Assembly (NCBI GenBank): GCA_028293465.1
Contig: JAQGOT010000565.1
Location: 1-10,033 of the forward strand
From: Pedosphaera sp.
GTDB lineage: Bacteria > Verrucomicrobiota > Verrucomicrobiia > Limisphaerales > Pedosphaeraceae
Length of the DNA stretch: 10,033 bases
Direction: 5' to 3'
In this document: in pieces, positions 1 through 7,252 of the stretch
Position numbering within the stretch: position 1 is the first letter of the stretch
Layout: the number at the start of each line of letters is the position of its first letter
The notes under the pieces: model-generated
The model's database searches: none
What the model was told of the DNA's origin: nothing
The model's input: the letters and a program-made list of their open reading frames with translations, nothing else
Made by a program: the position numbers and the translations under genes

Positions 1-256
1 TGTCATATCCTTCCAGCTTATAACTCAGTCGAACGGGCACCCAGCCGGAATTGGTCGCCGACCCAAAAGTAAACGTAACGTGTCCGGGAAAAGGTCCAAG
101 CTTCAGTTCGCGGCCATCGCGCCAGGATACCGCCTTGTCGTCCACGGTTACCGAGCGGACCACGAGATTTGTTGTCGGACCAGGGGAAGGAGGCACTTCG
201 CTAAAGGCAAGACTTGTCCAAAGCACCGCTATTGCCAAGCCTGAGAGTTTGAACAC
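1..256 (-). CDS. Partial exported protein, N-terminal part; resembles sensing domain of a verrucomicrobial sensor histidine kinase
   Basis: Read on the minus strand, a frame opens at a GTG (256-254) and stays open for 85 codons to the window edge. The first 19 residues (MFKLSGLAIAVLWTSLAFS) form a convincing signal peptide with likely cleavage before EVPPSP. The mature part then reads VRSVTVDDKAVSWRDG, RELKLGPFPGHVTFTFG and PVRLSYKLEGYD. A beta-rich segment ending in (Y/F)(R/K)LEGYD is typical of Y_Y_Y-like sensing regions, and I recall similar N-termini on Verrucomicrobia sensor histidine kinases. No kinase domain lies inside the window, so that assignment is inferred. The GTG is the only possible start, because an in-frame TAA lies 12 bases upstream of it. 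The ATG at 272-270 is in another frame that stops after 23 codons. A GGAG directly abuts the GTG, too close to be a good ribosome site. The gene is divergent from the large gene at 739. Confidence 0.65.
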   Translation of the reverse strand, partial: MFKLSGLAIAVLWTSLAFSEVPPSPGPTTNLVVRSVTVDDKAVSWRDGRELKLGPFPGHVTFTFGSATNSGWVPVRLSYKLEGYD

Positions 257-495
257 TCCGAAATTTTACCATGGAAATCTGCCGAGAAGCAATAAAACAA
301 GTTTCAAAACAGGTTTCGTTCCAATCTCCTCACTTTAGAGGATACCGCCGAGGAGCGGATTCGGCCAAACTACATGAATCAACCGTGTGCAGCAACCCGT
401 CGTGATGAATGATCGCGTCGGGAACAGCCTTCACCCGGCGGACCTTTATGATGGAATGTCGGTGGAAAACGAAGTATCAGAGTAAAATTTGAAGT

Positions 496-714
496 GTGAA
501 ACGGGTTTTTAAATCATCGAACAAATCGGCATTCACCTTGATCGGTCGAGCAACACTATTAGCACCCGTCACAGGGGCAGGGGAATTGCAAATGTCTGCG
601 ACCGGCACGCCCAAGTGGTTGATTACATATTTGCCTCTGCAAGGGACCATATCGATCCCACTTATTAGACCAACCACGATAAAAAACCTTCCAAAAGATT
701 CAATCCCCGGATAA
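496..714 (+). pseudogene. Possible prepilin-like remnant or chance ORF
   Basis: A 72-codon frame starts at a GTG and reads MKRVFKSSNKSAFTLIGRAT, then continues with no hydrophobic helix. Basic residues followed by SAFTLI match the cleavage region of type IV prepilins (the intact prepilin at 4933 has KAFTLIELL). The conserved Glu at position +5 is replaced by Gly, and the hydrophobic stretch that must follow is absent. There is no Shine-Dalgarno sequence. It could be a decayed or deletion-fused prepilin head, or a short chance match of six residues. I favour chance or relic over a functional gene. Confidence 0.2.
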
Positions 715-720
715 AAAACC
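678..720 (+). repeat. 11-bp direct repeat upstream of the large surface-protein gene
   Basis: GATAAAAAACC occurs exactly at 678-688 and again at 710-720, 32 bases apart start to start, close to three helical turns. The second copy ends 18 bases before the ATG at 739. The spacing would suit a dimeric regulator binding one face of the helix, but A-rich 11-mers recur by chance, and the second TAAAAA could also act as a weak -10 element. The exact repeat is seen; any role is inference. Confidence 0.35.
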
Positions 721-738
721 AACAGCAACCGATACCCT

Positions 739-3700
739 ATGAAAATAAACGAACAACCTGCCGCACACGGGACATCTCGAAAATCCATGCTGCCAGGCTT
801 CAAGTCCCTTGGCGCCATAATCAGCTATTTGCTGATCGTCGTGCTCATGTTTGGCAATGCTGTCAACGCCTCGGCGGCCAATTTGATTTGGGACGCCGGC
901 AATACCAATAACGGTGCCGCCATTGATCCGGCGAGTGGCAGTTGGAATACCGATACCACCACCAACTTGAATTGGAACAACGGCAGCGGTAATGTGAGTT
1001 GGACGCAAACCAGCACGACTGCGCCTCTTATGGGTTCCACGTTCAACGGTTCGGATGTTGCGGACAACACCCGTCAAGTTGTGCTGGATGGCGTGCAGAT
1101 CGCCACCACCAACCTCACCATCGACGCCTCCGGGTACACCTTTTCCGGCTCTCCCATTTACCTGAACACCTTGCCCAATGATTTGACGGCGAAAATACTC
1201 GTCGCCGACGGCAAGACGGTGATCTTCAGCAACAGTATAACGGGCAACAATGGTCAGAAGGAATTTCGGCTCGGCAATGGCAGCGGCGCTCCGGCCACCA
1301 TGGTTGTTTATGGCAATGTGACGGGGGGGCAGCCCGTTTTCACAAGCACCAATGGAGGCAAATTTTATCTTAATGGCAACGATAGCGCCGGCCAAGCGCA
1401 CATTAATGCCAATGTGTATAAGACCAATGGTTCATTTACTGCTACTGGCACTTTTGGTATCGGTCGCCGGCGTCCTGCGCCAGTCTCGCAACCCAATAAC
1501 AACACCGGTCTACTTGTTTTAGATGGTCCAACCACGACTTTTACGCAAACTGGCGACTACGTAACCCTTGCACGCGACGGCAATAATGCCACCGGAACAT
1601 TAATCATCCAAAACGGCGCCACGATGAGCATTGGAAGCGTTGCTCAACCTCGAGGATTGGGTTTGTTCTCTCCAAACGGCAGCGGCGCCACGCCAGGAGG
1701 CGCCTTTTTCTACATGTACGGAGGAACTTTAAATCTCGGTGCTTCCGGGATCAACACGCCTATCTTGATTTCAACCGTCGGTTCAGCTCCTGGACAGATC
1801 GCATCCATGACCCAAACAGGCGGTGTGATCAATGCCTGGGGTGGGATTCTCATCGGAGGCGGCACGGTGACCGGGGGTTCGGCCACGATAACGAATTCGG
1901 GGGGAAGCCTTTATATTGGCTCAGCGGGCGGAAATGGCATCAGATTCGGCGCGGCCGTTCCAACGACCAACAACATTTCGCTTTCCGGCGGCACCATGGG
2001 AGCCTTGCAAAGCTGGATCTCGACCGTTCCGCTGATTCTCGACGGCAACAAAGGCAATTTTACGTTTCAGTGCGCGGATGCCGCAGGGACCTCCTTTGAC
2101 ATCGCGTTATCGGGTGCGCTTACCGGCCCCGGTGGTCTCAACAAGACAGGACCTGGCAAGCTGACGTTGACCGGTGCGAACACCTACACTGGCAGCACTG
2201 TGGTAAGCAACGGAACGTTGGTCATTTCCACCGTCAATTCGCCCGCTAATGGTAACGTCCTTGTGGACGGCGGATCAGTTGCTGCCGGCTTGCCAATCGT
2301 TTCAAACGTGGTTGCCAACACGGGGCAGCGCTGGTCTATCAACAATCTGGCCTTCGCGGCTGGCACCCCCACAATGTCCTTTTACTACAACGGCTTTCCT
2401 CCCAGCACCACGGTTGCTGCCGTTCAAGTCAATGGAAATCTTGCGTTCACCGTCACACCAAATGTTGTTGTTGACGGCACAGCCATCCCCGTTGGCACTT
2501 ATCCGCTCATCAAATACACCGGCGCGCTTTCCGGCACTCCGCCGACTGCGCTCGTTTCGTTGCCCCCTGGCGTGACCGCGGCAAGCATTGTCAACAACAC
2601 TGCCAACAAATCCATTGATTTGCAGGTGACCGGTTCGACCGTCAATCCTGCCCTGAAATGGCTGGTGGGTAACGGCGTGTGGGATACGGTCACGGCAAAC
2701 TGGACACAGGGAGGCGGCCCTACTTTATACACCGACAACGGCACCAAGGATGTCGTGTTTGACGATACGGCCAGTGGAACCTCGCCGGTTACGGTAACTG
2801 TCAACACCACGATCAACAACCCGCGCAGCGTCACGGCCAATAATGCCACGAAAAGTTATATCGTCTCCGGCCCGGGCAAACTCGCTGGAACCAATGGATT
2901 GTTAGTGGCTGGGGCCGGTTCATTGACGCTCGCAACGACGAACACCTATAGCGGCGGCACAACGGTCAATGCTCCGGGCAGGTTGAATATCAACTATGGC
3001 GGGGACGGCACTTCTGGATCCGCCATCGGCACGGGCACACTCACGCTCAACACCGGCGCGAAGCTGGATAATACCAGCGGACACAGTGTTGTGCTAAACA
3101 CCGCCCCACCCACACCTATAAATTGGAATGACGATTGGACCTTTGTAGGCACCACCAACCTGGATCTGGGCATGGGTCAGGTCACGTTGGGCAACCTCGC
3201 GGTGGTCTTGACCGTGGTTTCCAACACCCTGACCGTGAACAACCCCATCACTGACAACACGCTGGGTTATTCCCTGGAAAAAACCGGCAATGGTGAGTTG
3301 ACGCTCTCCAATAACAATACATTCGCCGGTATGACGCTCACCGCCGGCAAATTGGATGTCAACGCCGATGGAGCAGTTGGCACCGGGACGTTCGCAATCA
3401 ATGGCGGAACGCTTGACAACACCAGCGGTTCCGCGGTCACGTTGTCCACGCCCAGCTCGATAAATTGGGGTGGCAATTTTGGATTCCAAGGCACAGCAGA
3501 TCTAACCCTTGTGCCACCGGTCAACATCGGCCTGGGCGGCATGGTTTTAACACTTAACGGTACTAACACGCTCACGACTCAGGGCATACTTAACGGCCAA
3601 AATAGACTGATGATCGTGGCTGGTACTGGCAACTGGGTTATTGCCGGTGACGGAAATAATAACGCTCTTAGCATGACCATCAATGGCGGAACGGTTTCTT

Positions 3701-4851
3701 ACGCCAAAGGTATCGGGGTCGCTCAACCTGCGAATACCACCACAGTTAATACCAACGGCACACTGGTGATGCTCAATCCTACCGGCATTCAGATGGGTTT
3801 CAACTCGTCTCTTGTCCTGGGAGGCGGCACAGTGGATTTGAACCGTGACAGCGAGACCATTCTATCCGTCTCCTTTAATTCCGGCATACTGCGAAATGGC
3901 GCCAGCAACGGCATCTCCACACTTACCGCGGCCAACGGGATTACCTTGGGGGGCATTAGCTGCAACTTTGAGGTCGTTGCGGTTGATAATGTTCTTGCTA
4001 TTCCCAGCACCATTCTTGGCGCAGGATCTTTAACCAAGACCGGTGCCGGCACTCTGCAGCTGACGGGTACTAATACCTATACCGGGAGTACGGTAATTAC
4101 GGCCGGCACGCTGGCCTTAAACGATTCAGCGCTGGGCGGCACCATCGCCAACTCGGCCCTGATCAATATTGGCAGCGGCGCAGCGTTGGATGTCACCGGC
4201 CGCTCCAATCAAACACTGACGCTTGGGAGCGGCCAGACGCTGACGGGCGATGGCAGCATTAACGGAAATCTTGCCGCCTTGGCAGGTTCGACCGTGGCTC
4301 CCGGCGCTTCCGTGGGCACCTTGCGCGTGACTAATAGTATTACGCTGGGAGGCGCTGTATTGATGGAATTGAATCGCACCAATACGCAGACCAGCGACCA
4401 GCTGGTATCGGTTCTGGGCACGATTACTGGAGGCGGGACGCTCACCGTCACCAACCTCGGACCCGCGTTGCAGGTGGGGGATGTATTTCATCCCTTCGCC
4501 ACGGGAGTGAGCGGATTTGCGACCATCAACCTGCCGACGACTGACGCGAGCGGAAACACCTACACGTGGAATAATAACATTGCCGCCAACGGCTCCATCA
4601 CCGTTGCGAGCGTCACGCCGCCAGGGCCGACCATCAACCCGAATCCCGGCACAATTCTGGTCACCGCGTCAGCCGGCAATCTGGCTCTGGCCTGGCCGAC
4701 CAATGCCGGTTGGAAATTGCAAACCAATGCGGCGGGCCTGGCGAACACAAACGCCTGGTTCGATTATCCAGGTGCAACTGCCGTGACGAACGTCAGCATT
4801 CCAGTAAATACAAGCAAGACAAACGTGTTCTTCCGTCTGTTAAAGCCTTAA
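739..4851 (+). CDS. Large secreted autotransporter-associated beta-strand (PATR) repeat protein
   Basis: This is a 1370-residue exported protein rich in Gly, Thr, Asn and Ser, predicted to fold as a long beta-helix at or outside the cell surface. Residues 1-47 are a long signal peptide: a basic start, a hydrophobic core AIISYLLIVVLMF, then ASA-A cleavage. The mature part opens with a W-D-G...NWN module (about 48-75), repeated near 638-665 (WLVGNGVWD...NWT). Four clear PATR units of the pattern GxGxLxLTGxNTYTGxTxVxxGTL start near residues 471, 725, 850 and 1102. Two GTGTxxxNxGxxLDNTSG segments (near 764 and 881) are internal copies of each other. The last ~70 residues (GTILVTASAGNLALAWPTNAGW...FFRLLKP) form a terminal module shared with the partial gene at 9638. 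No C-terminal 12-strand beta-barrel is seen, so it is not a classical autotransporter. No Shine-Dalgarno precedes the ATG. Substrate or partner is unknown. Confidence 0.9.
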   Translation: MKINEQPAAHGTSRKSMLPGFKSLGAIISYLLIVVLMFGNAVNASAANLIWDAGNTNNGAAIDPASGSWNTDTTTNLNWNNGSGNVSWTQTSTTAPLMGSTFNGSDVADNTRQVVLDGVQIATTNLTIDASGYTFSGSPIYLNTLPNDLTAKILVADGKTVIFSNSITGNNGQKEFRLGNGSGAPATMVVYGNVTGGQPVFTSTNGGKFYLNGNDSAGQAHINANVYKTNGSFTATGTFGIGRRRPAPVSQPNNNTGLLVLDGPTTTFTQTGDYVTLARDGNNATGTLIIQNGATMSIGSVAQPRGLGLFSPNGSGATPGGAFFYMYGGTLNLGASGINTPILISTVGSAPGQIASMTQTGGVINAWGGILIGGGTVTGGSATITNSGGSLYIGSAGGNGIRFGAAVPTTNNISLSGGTMGALQSWISTVPLILDGNKGNFTFQCADAAGTSFDIALSGALTGPGGLNKTGPGKLTLTGANTYTGSTVVSNGTLVISTVNSPANGNVLVDGGSVAAGLPIVSNVVANTGQRWSINNLAFAAGTPTMSFYYNGFPPSTTVAAVQVNGNLAFTVTPNVVVDGTAIPVGTYPLIKYTGALSGTPPTALVSLPPGVTAASIVNNTANKSIDLQVTGSTVNPALKWLVGNGVWDTVTANWTQGGGPTLYTDNGTKDVVFDDTASGTSPVTVTVNTTINNPRSVTANNATKSYIVSGPGKLAGTNGLLVAGAGSLTLATTNTYSGGTTVNAPGRLNINYGGDGTSGSAIGTGTLTLNTGAKLDNTSGHSVVLNTAPPTPINWNDDWTFVGTTNLDLGMGQVTLGNLAVVLTVVSNTLTVNNPITDNTLGYSLEKTGNGELTLSNNNTFAGMTLTAGKLDVNADGAVGTGTFAINGGTLDNTSGSAVTLSTPSSINWGGNFGFQGTADLTLVPPVNIGLGGMVLTLNGTNTLTTQGILNGQNRLMIVAGTGNWVIAGDGNNNALSMTINGGTVSYAKGIGVAQPANTTTVNTNGTLVMLNPTGIQMGFNSSLVLGGGTVDLNRDSETILSVSFNSGILRNGASNGISTLTAANGITLGGISCNFEVVAVDNVLAIPSTILGAGSLTKTGAGTLQLTGTNTYTGSTVITAGTLALNDSALGGTIANSALINIGSGAALDVTGRSNQTLTLGSGQTLTGDGSINGNLAALAGSTVAPGASVGTLRVTNSITLGGAVLMELNRTNTQTSDQLVSVLGTITGGGTLTVTNLGPALQVGDVFHPFATGVSGFATINLPTTDASGNTYTWNNNIAANGSITVASVTPPGPTINPNPGTILVTASAGNLALAWPTNAGWKLQTNAAGLANTNAWFDYPGATAVTNVSIPVNTSKTNVFFRLLKP

Positions 4852-4861
4852 TGTTGTAACA

Positions 4862-4901
4862 GGCACGTCGCAGCCGCGTTTGGCTGCGACGTGCCGTTTT
4901 T
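4862..4901 (+). terminator. Intrinsic (Rho-independent) terminator of the PATR gene
   Basis: A perfect 14-bp GC-rich stem (4862-4875 GGCACGTCGCAGCC pairs with 4882-4895) closes a 6-base loop GCGTTT and is followed by GTTTTT. It begins 10 bases after the TAA of the 1370-residue gene. The T run is on the right only, so it should act on rightward transcription and isolate the downstream prepilin from read-through. Confidence 0.92.
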
Positions 4902-4932
4902 CCAAGCGCAGCTAATAAGCACAAGTCTCACC

Positions 4933-5688
4933 ATGATAACTTCAACTGCTGTCCATTGCCAACCATCAACTCGGTTGCGTCGTAATAAAGCCTTCACTCT
5001 TATTGAGCTTTTGGTAGTTATAGCCATCATAGCCATTCTTGCAGCGATGTTGCTTCCCGCTTTGAGCAGGGCAAAACAAAAGGCTTATCAGATAACTTGT
5101 CTTAACAATCTAAAGCAGCTTGGTCTCGGCTTCATGATGTACGCGGAAGATTCCCGTGACTTTATGCCTGCCGATGCTTCAAGGATTGGGCATCATGATG
5201 ATGATTGGATTTGGTGGCAAACAGGAGGTGGATTTACCGTCGCTCAAAGCCCCATATTGGTTGCCATCAAAGGAAACACTAATTCCATGCGTTGCCCGAT
5301 GGATAAAGATGATACCGGAAGAAAAGCCGTGGTAGCTGCGGGAGGACAATGGTATGGCTACAGTTATACGGTAAATGGTTATGCCGTTGGTACAGCTGTC
5401 ATGGGGGCATCCTCATCGTATGCCCTGACTGGCAGTTATATTGTCCAGAAACTTTCTAATATTCGTGGTCCTTCCAACAAGCTAATGCTATTGGAAGAAC
5501 CTGCTTCAACGAACGACGCTCCAGCCGGAGCGACAGTTTTCTTGGATGACGGACGCTGGACTCCTCCTAACACTATTACAATCCGACACCGCGGGAAGGG
5601 AAATGCCAATTTTGCCGATGGCCATGCCGCAGCCATCGACTACAAATTTGCTGCCGACACCAATCACATTGACGCGTCGGCCCTGTAA
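4933..5688 (+). CDS. Type IV prepilin-like / pseudopilin protein with C-terminal H-X9-DG motif
   Basis: This 251-residue protein starts with a 20-residue basic leader ending RRNKA, followed by FTLIELLVVIAIIAILAAML, the prepilin peptidase site and hydrophobic N-terminal helix. Glu is at mature position +5; the residue before the cut is Ala rather than the more usual Gly. The body reads LLPALSRAKQKAYQITCLNN and LGLGFMMYAEDS, typical of this family in Planctomycetota and Verrucomicrobiota. Near the C-terminus RHRGKGNANFADGHA fits exactly the H-X9-DG signature of prepilin-processing-associated domains. I chose ATG 4933; an in-frame GTG at 4891 lies inside the terminator stem and would give an abnormally long leader. 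Codons such as CTT, ATT, GTA and ATA near the start look more A/T-ending than in the mannosidase gene. It probably forms a pseudopilus or a surface-exposed fibre subunit; no other pilus or type II secretion genes lie in the window. Confidence 0.92.
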   Translation: MITSTAVHCQPSTRLRRNKAFTLIELLVVIAIIAILAAMLLPALSRAKQKAYQITCLNNLKQLGLGFMMYAEDSRDFMPADASRIGHHDDDWIWWQTGGGFTVAQSPILVAIKGNTNSMRCPMDKDDTGRKAVVAAGGQWYGYSYTVNGYAVGTAVMGASSSYALTGSYIVQKLSNIRGPSNKLMLLEEPASTNDAPAGATVFLDDGRWTPPNTITIRHRGKGNANFADGHAAAIDYKFAADTNHIDASAL

Positions 5689-5880
5689 TCAAACTTAGAC
5701 CCGGCACGGCCAGTCAAAGCAGAGACTTTGGGATTTGGTGAGGAACAATTCCAGAAACGATCTGATTTTGACAAATGGCAAAATATTGCCGGGGATGATA
5801 CGTTCGCTGGTTCGTTGCGCAAAAAAAGGGATGGCTCACGGCCTCATGTAGTGGTTTCACGTTAATCCAATAATGTTTCG

Positions 5881-6060
5881 ATGCCTTACACCAACAACGG
5901 TGGCACCCTCAAGGTGACGGTGGCCAACCCCGGAAGTTCGCCCACGGCCGCGTGGCTTCCCGTCCTGACCAATGGGTTTGACAACTCCGGCAACTTCAAC
6001 GCGACAATCCCAAACAATCCGACGACATCAGCCGCATTCCATGGCATATCTGTGCCATGA
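5881..6060 (+). pseudogene. Orphan C-terminal tail of a secreted beta-rich protein (gene remnant)
   Basis: A 59-codon frame reads MPYTNNGGTLKVTVANPG, then AWLPVLTNGFDNSGNFNATI and ends AAFHGISVP. The alternating hydrophobic and Thr/Asn-rich pattern, and an ending similar in form to the FYRL-x-P tails of this group, suggest the last beta-sandwich module of a larger exported protein whose upstream part is missing. The same frame extends back only to a TAA at 5863. There is no signal peptide and no ribosome site, so a functional 59-residue protein is unlikely. It may be a remnant left by deletion or recombination. I do not know the parent family. Confidence 0.4.
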
Positions 6061-6090
6061 ATTGGGAAACCGGACCTGTGACCAGGCGTG

Positions 6091-6119
6091 TTGACAAACA
6101 CAAGCGGCAAACGTAAAAA
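6091..6119 (+). promoter_or_regulatory. Sigma70-type promoter for the alpha/beta-hydrolase gene
   Basis: A perfect -35 hexamer TTGACA (6091-6096) is followed by an exact 17-base spacer and TAAAAA (6114-6119), which matches four of six positions of TATAAT. Transcription would start near 6126, about 10 bases before the ATG at 6137 and about 74 before the alternative ATG at 6200. The hexamers and spacing are seen directly; use in the cell is inferred. Confidence 0.6.
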
Positions 6120-6136
6120 GCACCGTTGTTAATCCC

Positions 6137-7171
6137 ATGAATGTTGAATTCGGCATCAGAAATTCCATTTCAAACAGAGGCCGCCTCTTTACCCGGACAA
6201 TGTTTATTGTCATAGGGCTGACATTGTTGATCCAACAAAGGGCACCAGCCGACGATTACAAATCTACAACCAAGCCGAGGCCTGCTTACCGATCCGAGTT
6301 GGATATCGTCTATTGCACAGTGGATGGCAAGGATCTGAAGTTGAACGCTTTTTTACCTGAAACGGCAACGAATCCAGTGCCGGCAATGGTGGAAATTCAC
6401 GGGGGGTGGTGGTCCGGCGGCGGAAGGGCCACACAAGTGGAACGGGCCGAAGGCTGGCAGTTTTTCATGCGACGGGACCTCGCGGTTTTCTCCATTGAAT
6501 ATCGGCTCGGCAAGCAGGGCGGCTTCCCCCAAAACATCCGTGATTGCCGCAATGCGATCCGTTTCATCCGCCAGAACGCAAAACGCTTCAAGATCGATCC
6601 TAATCGGATTGATGTTACCGGCGGTTCGGCAGGGGGTCATTTGAGTCTTATGGTCGCAATGGTCGCGGAAGATTTCGAAGACGGCGGGCCGACGCCAGGA
6701 CTTGAAGGTATTAGCGCCGGAGTTTCAGGAAGTTTCAGTTACATCCCGCCGACGGATTTTGTTCGGTTTTGGAATCAGGGTCCGGAGGATGTCATTACAA
6801 ATTCGGAAGGAACCGTGACTTTTCGCGGGCCTGATGAAAAAATACCTTACGATTCGCATCCACGTCTGCGCGTTCTTTTTCATGGGCTTGCACCTGACAC
6901 CGAAGCGCACAAAGCTCTTTATGATGCGATGTGCCCGATTGGACATGTGCGAAAGGATGTTCCGCCATTGCTCATCTGTGATGGAGAAAAGGATCCGATC
7001 GTGCCCGGACTGCACGGCCAGGCGCTGTATCAAAAATTACAAGCCGCAGGTGCTGATGTAACTTACTGGATGACGGCAAACGGTGCGCATCGTTTCCCCA
7101 GCGGTGCGGGGTTTGATAAAGTGCTGGACGATTTTTTAATCCGCACACTGAAACTGGACGCTGCCAGGTAG
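6137..7171 (+). CDS. Secreted alpha/beta-hydrolase (esterase/lipase-like)
   Basis: This 344-residue protein is an alpha/beta-hydrolase of the HGG esterase group, related in layout to acetyl-xylan and feruloyl esterase-like enzymes. The oxyanion-hole motif EIHGGWWSGG is at 86-95. The nucleophile elbow GGSAGGH places the catalytic Ser at 164. CDGEKDP gives the probable acid Asp286, and NGAHRF gives His318. Between Ser and Asp lies a variable segment (about 180-250) expected to shape the substrate pocket. A hydrophobic stretch FIVIGLTLLI and the site APA-DD (cut after residue 38) indicate export. The start is uncertain: ATG 6137 gives a 38-residue leader, and ATG 6200 gives a compact 17-residue signal peptide. 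Neither has a Shine-Dalgarno. The promoter at 6091-6119 serves it. It converges with the mannosidase gene 70 bp away. Removal of ester groups from a carbohydrate is a reasonable guess, but the substrate cannot be read from the sequence. Confidence 0.9.
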   Translation: MNVEFGIRNSISNRGRLFTRTMFIVIGLTLLIQQRAPADDYKSTTKPRPAYRSELDIVYCTVDGKDLKLNAFLPETATNPVPAMVEIHGGWWSGGGRATQVERAEGWQFFMRRDLAVFSIEYRLGKQGGFPQNIRDCRNAIRFIRQNAKRFKIDPNRIDVTGGSAGGHLSLMVAMVAEDFEDGGPTPGLEGISAGVSGSFSYIPPTDFVRFWNQGPEDVITNSEGTVTFRGPDEKIPYDSHPRLRVLFHGLAPDTEAHKALYDAMCPIGHVRKDVPPLLICDGEKDPIVPGLHGQALYQKLQAAGADVTYWMTANGAHRFPSGAGFDKVLDDFLIRTLKLDAAR

Positions 7172-7177
7172 TTCTGA

Positions 7178-7252
7178 TTATCGGTACTTGACCAGGTCAT
7201 CCACCCAGACCGCCCAAATCGCGTCTTGGCTGGGAATGAAATTAATTTTCGG
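7178..7252 (-). pseudogene. Possible orphan coding tail overlapping the end of the mannosidase gene
   Basis: Just past the mannosidase stop, in the +1 frame on the minus strand, 24 codons end with AIWAVWVDDLVKYR and a TAA at 7180-7178. The codons are mostly G/C-ending (GCG, GTC, TGG, GTG, GAC, CTG, GTC, AAG, TAC), and the peptide looks like a real protein terminus rather than noise. The mannosidase itself ends at a normal place for its family, so this is not a simple frameshift of it. It may be the last codons of a lost gene. No start or domain is available, so it could still be chance. Confidence 0.25.

Larger units (their letters stand above)
257..738. other. Intergenic region between divergent genes
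   Basis: This 482-bp gap separates the divergently read gene ending at the left edge from the 1370-residue gene. It should hold promoters for both, but I find no hexamer pair good enough to call. TTCCAA (689-694), 17 bases, TAAAAA is the best guess for the rightward gene and matches the -35 consensus poorly. Two oddities are listed separately: a prepilin-like open frame at 496-714 and a direct repeat at 678-720. A 26-codon frame from an ATG at 405 also exists but resembles nothing I know. Confidence 0.6.
5689..6136. other. Intergenic region with relic sequence and a promoter
   Basis: This 448-bp gap lies between the prepilin and the hydrolase. It contains an orphan coding tail (5881-6060) and a promoter (6091-6119), listed separately. 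From 5689 to 5862 the prepilin frame stays open beyond its TAA for 58 codons (including GFGEEQFQKRSDFDKW) up to another TAA at 5863, but the translation resembles nothing I recognise. The prepilin ends normally, so read-through is unlikely. GGCAA-AATA-TTGCC (5777-5790) is a short hairpin without a T run and is not a terminator. Confidence 0.55.

Noticed and set aside
51..338. 95-codon open frame on the plus strand
   Set aside because: It lies opposite the signal-peptide gene read on the minus strand, and its translation is Ser/Arg-rich without any domain character.
700..1401. 233-codon open frame on the minus strand
   Set aside because: It is an antisense shadow of the PATR gene, whose forward frame has a signal peptide and repeats. 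The reverse translation shows no family motif.
2149..4110. Recurring motifs that could suggest a DNA repeat array
   Set aside because: The repetition is at protein level (beta-strand repeat units at irregular spacing with diverged DNA). It is not a CRISPR or tandem DNA repeat.
4891..4932. Longer prepilin start at GTG 4891
   Set aside because: It lies within the right arm of the terminator hairpin and would add 14 residues to an already 20-residue leader. ATG 4933 is more sensible.
7189..7199. Palindrome TGACCAGGTCA between the convergent genes
   Set aside because: It has a one-base centre and no T run, so it cannot form a terminator hairpin. It also overlaps a coding-like tail.
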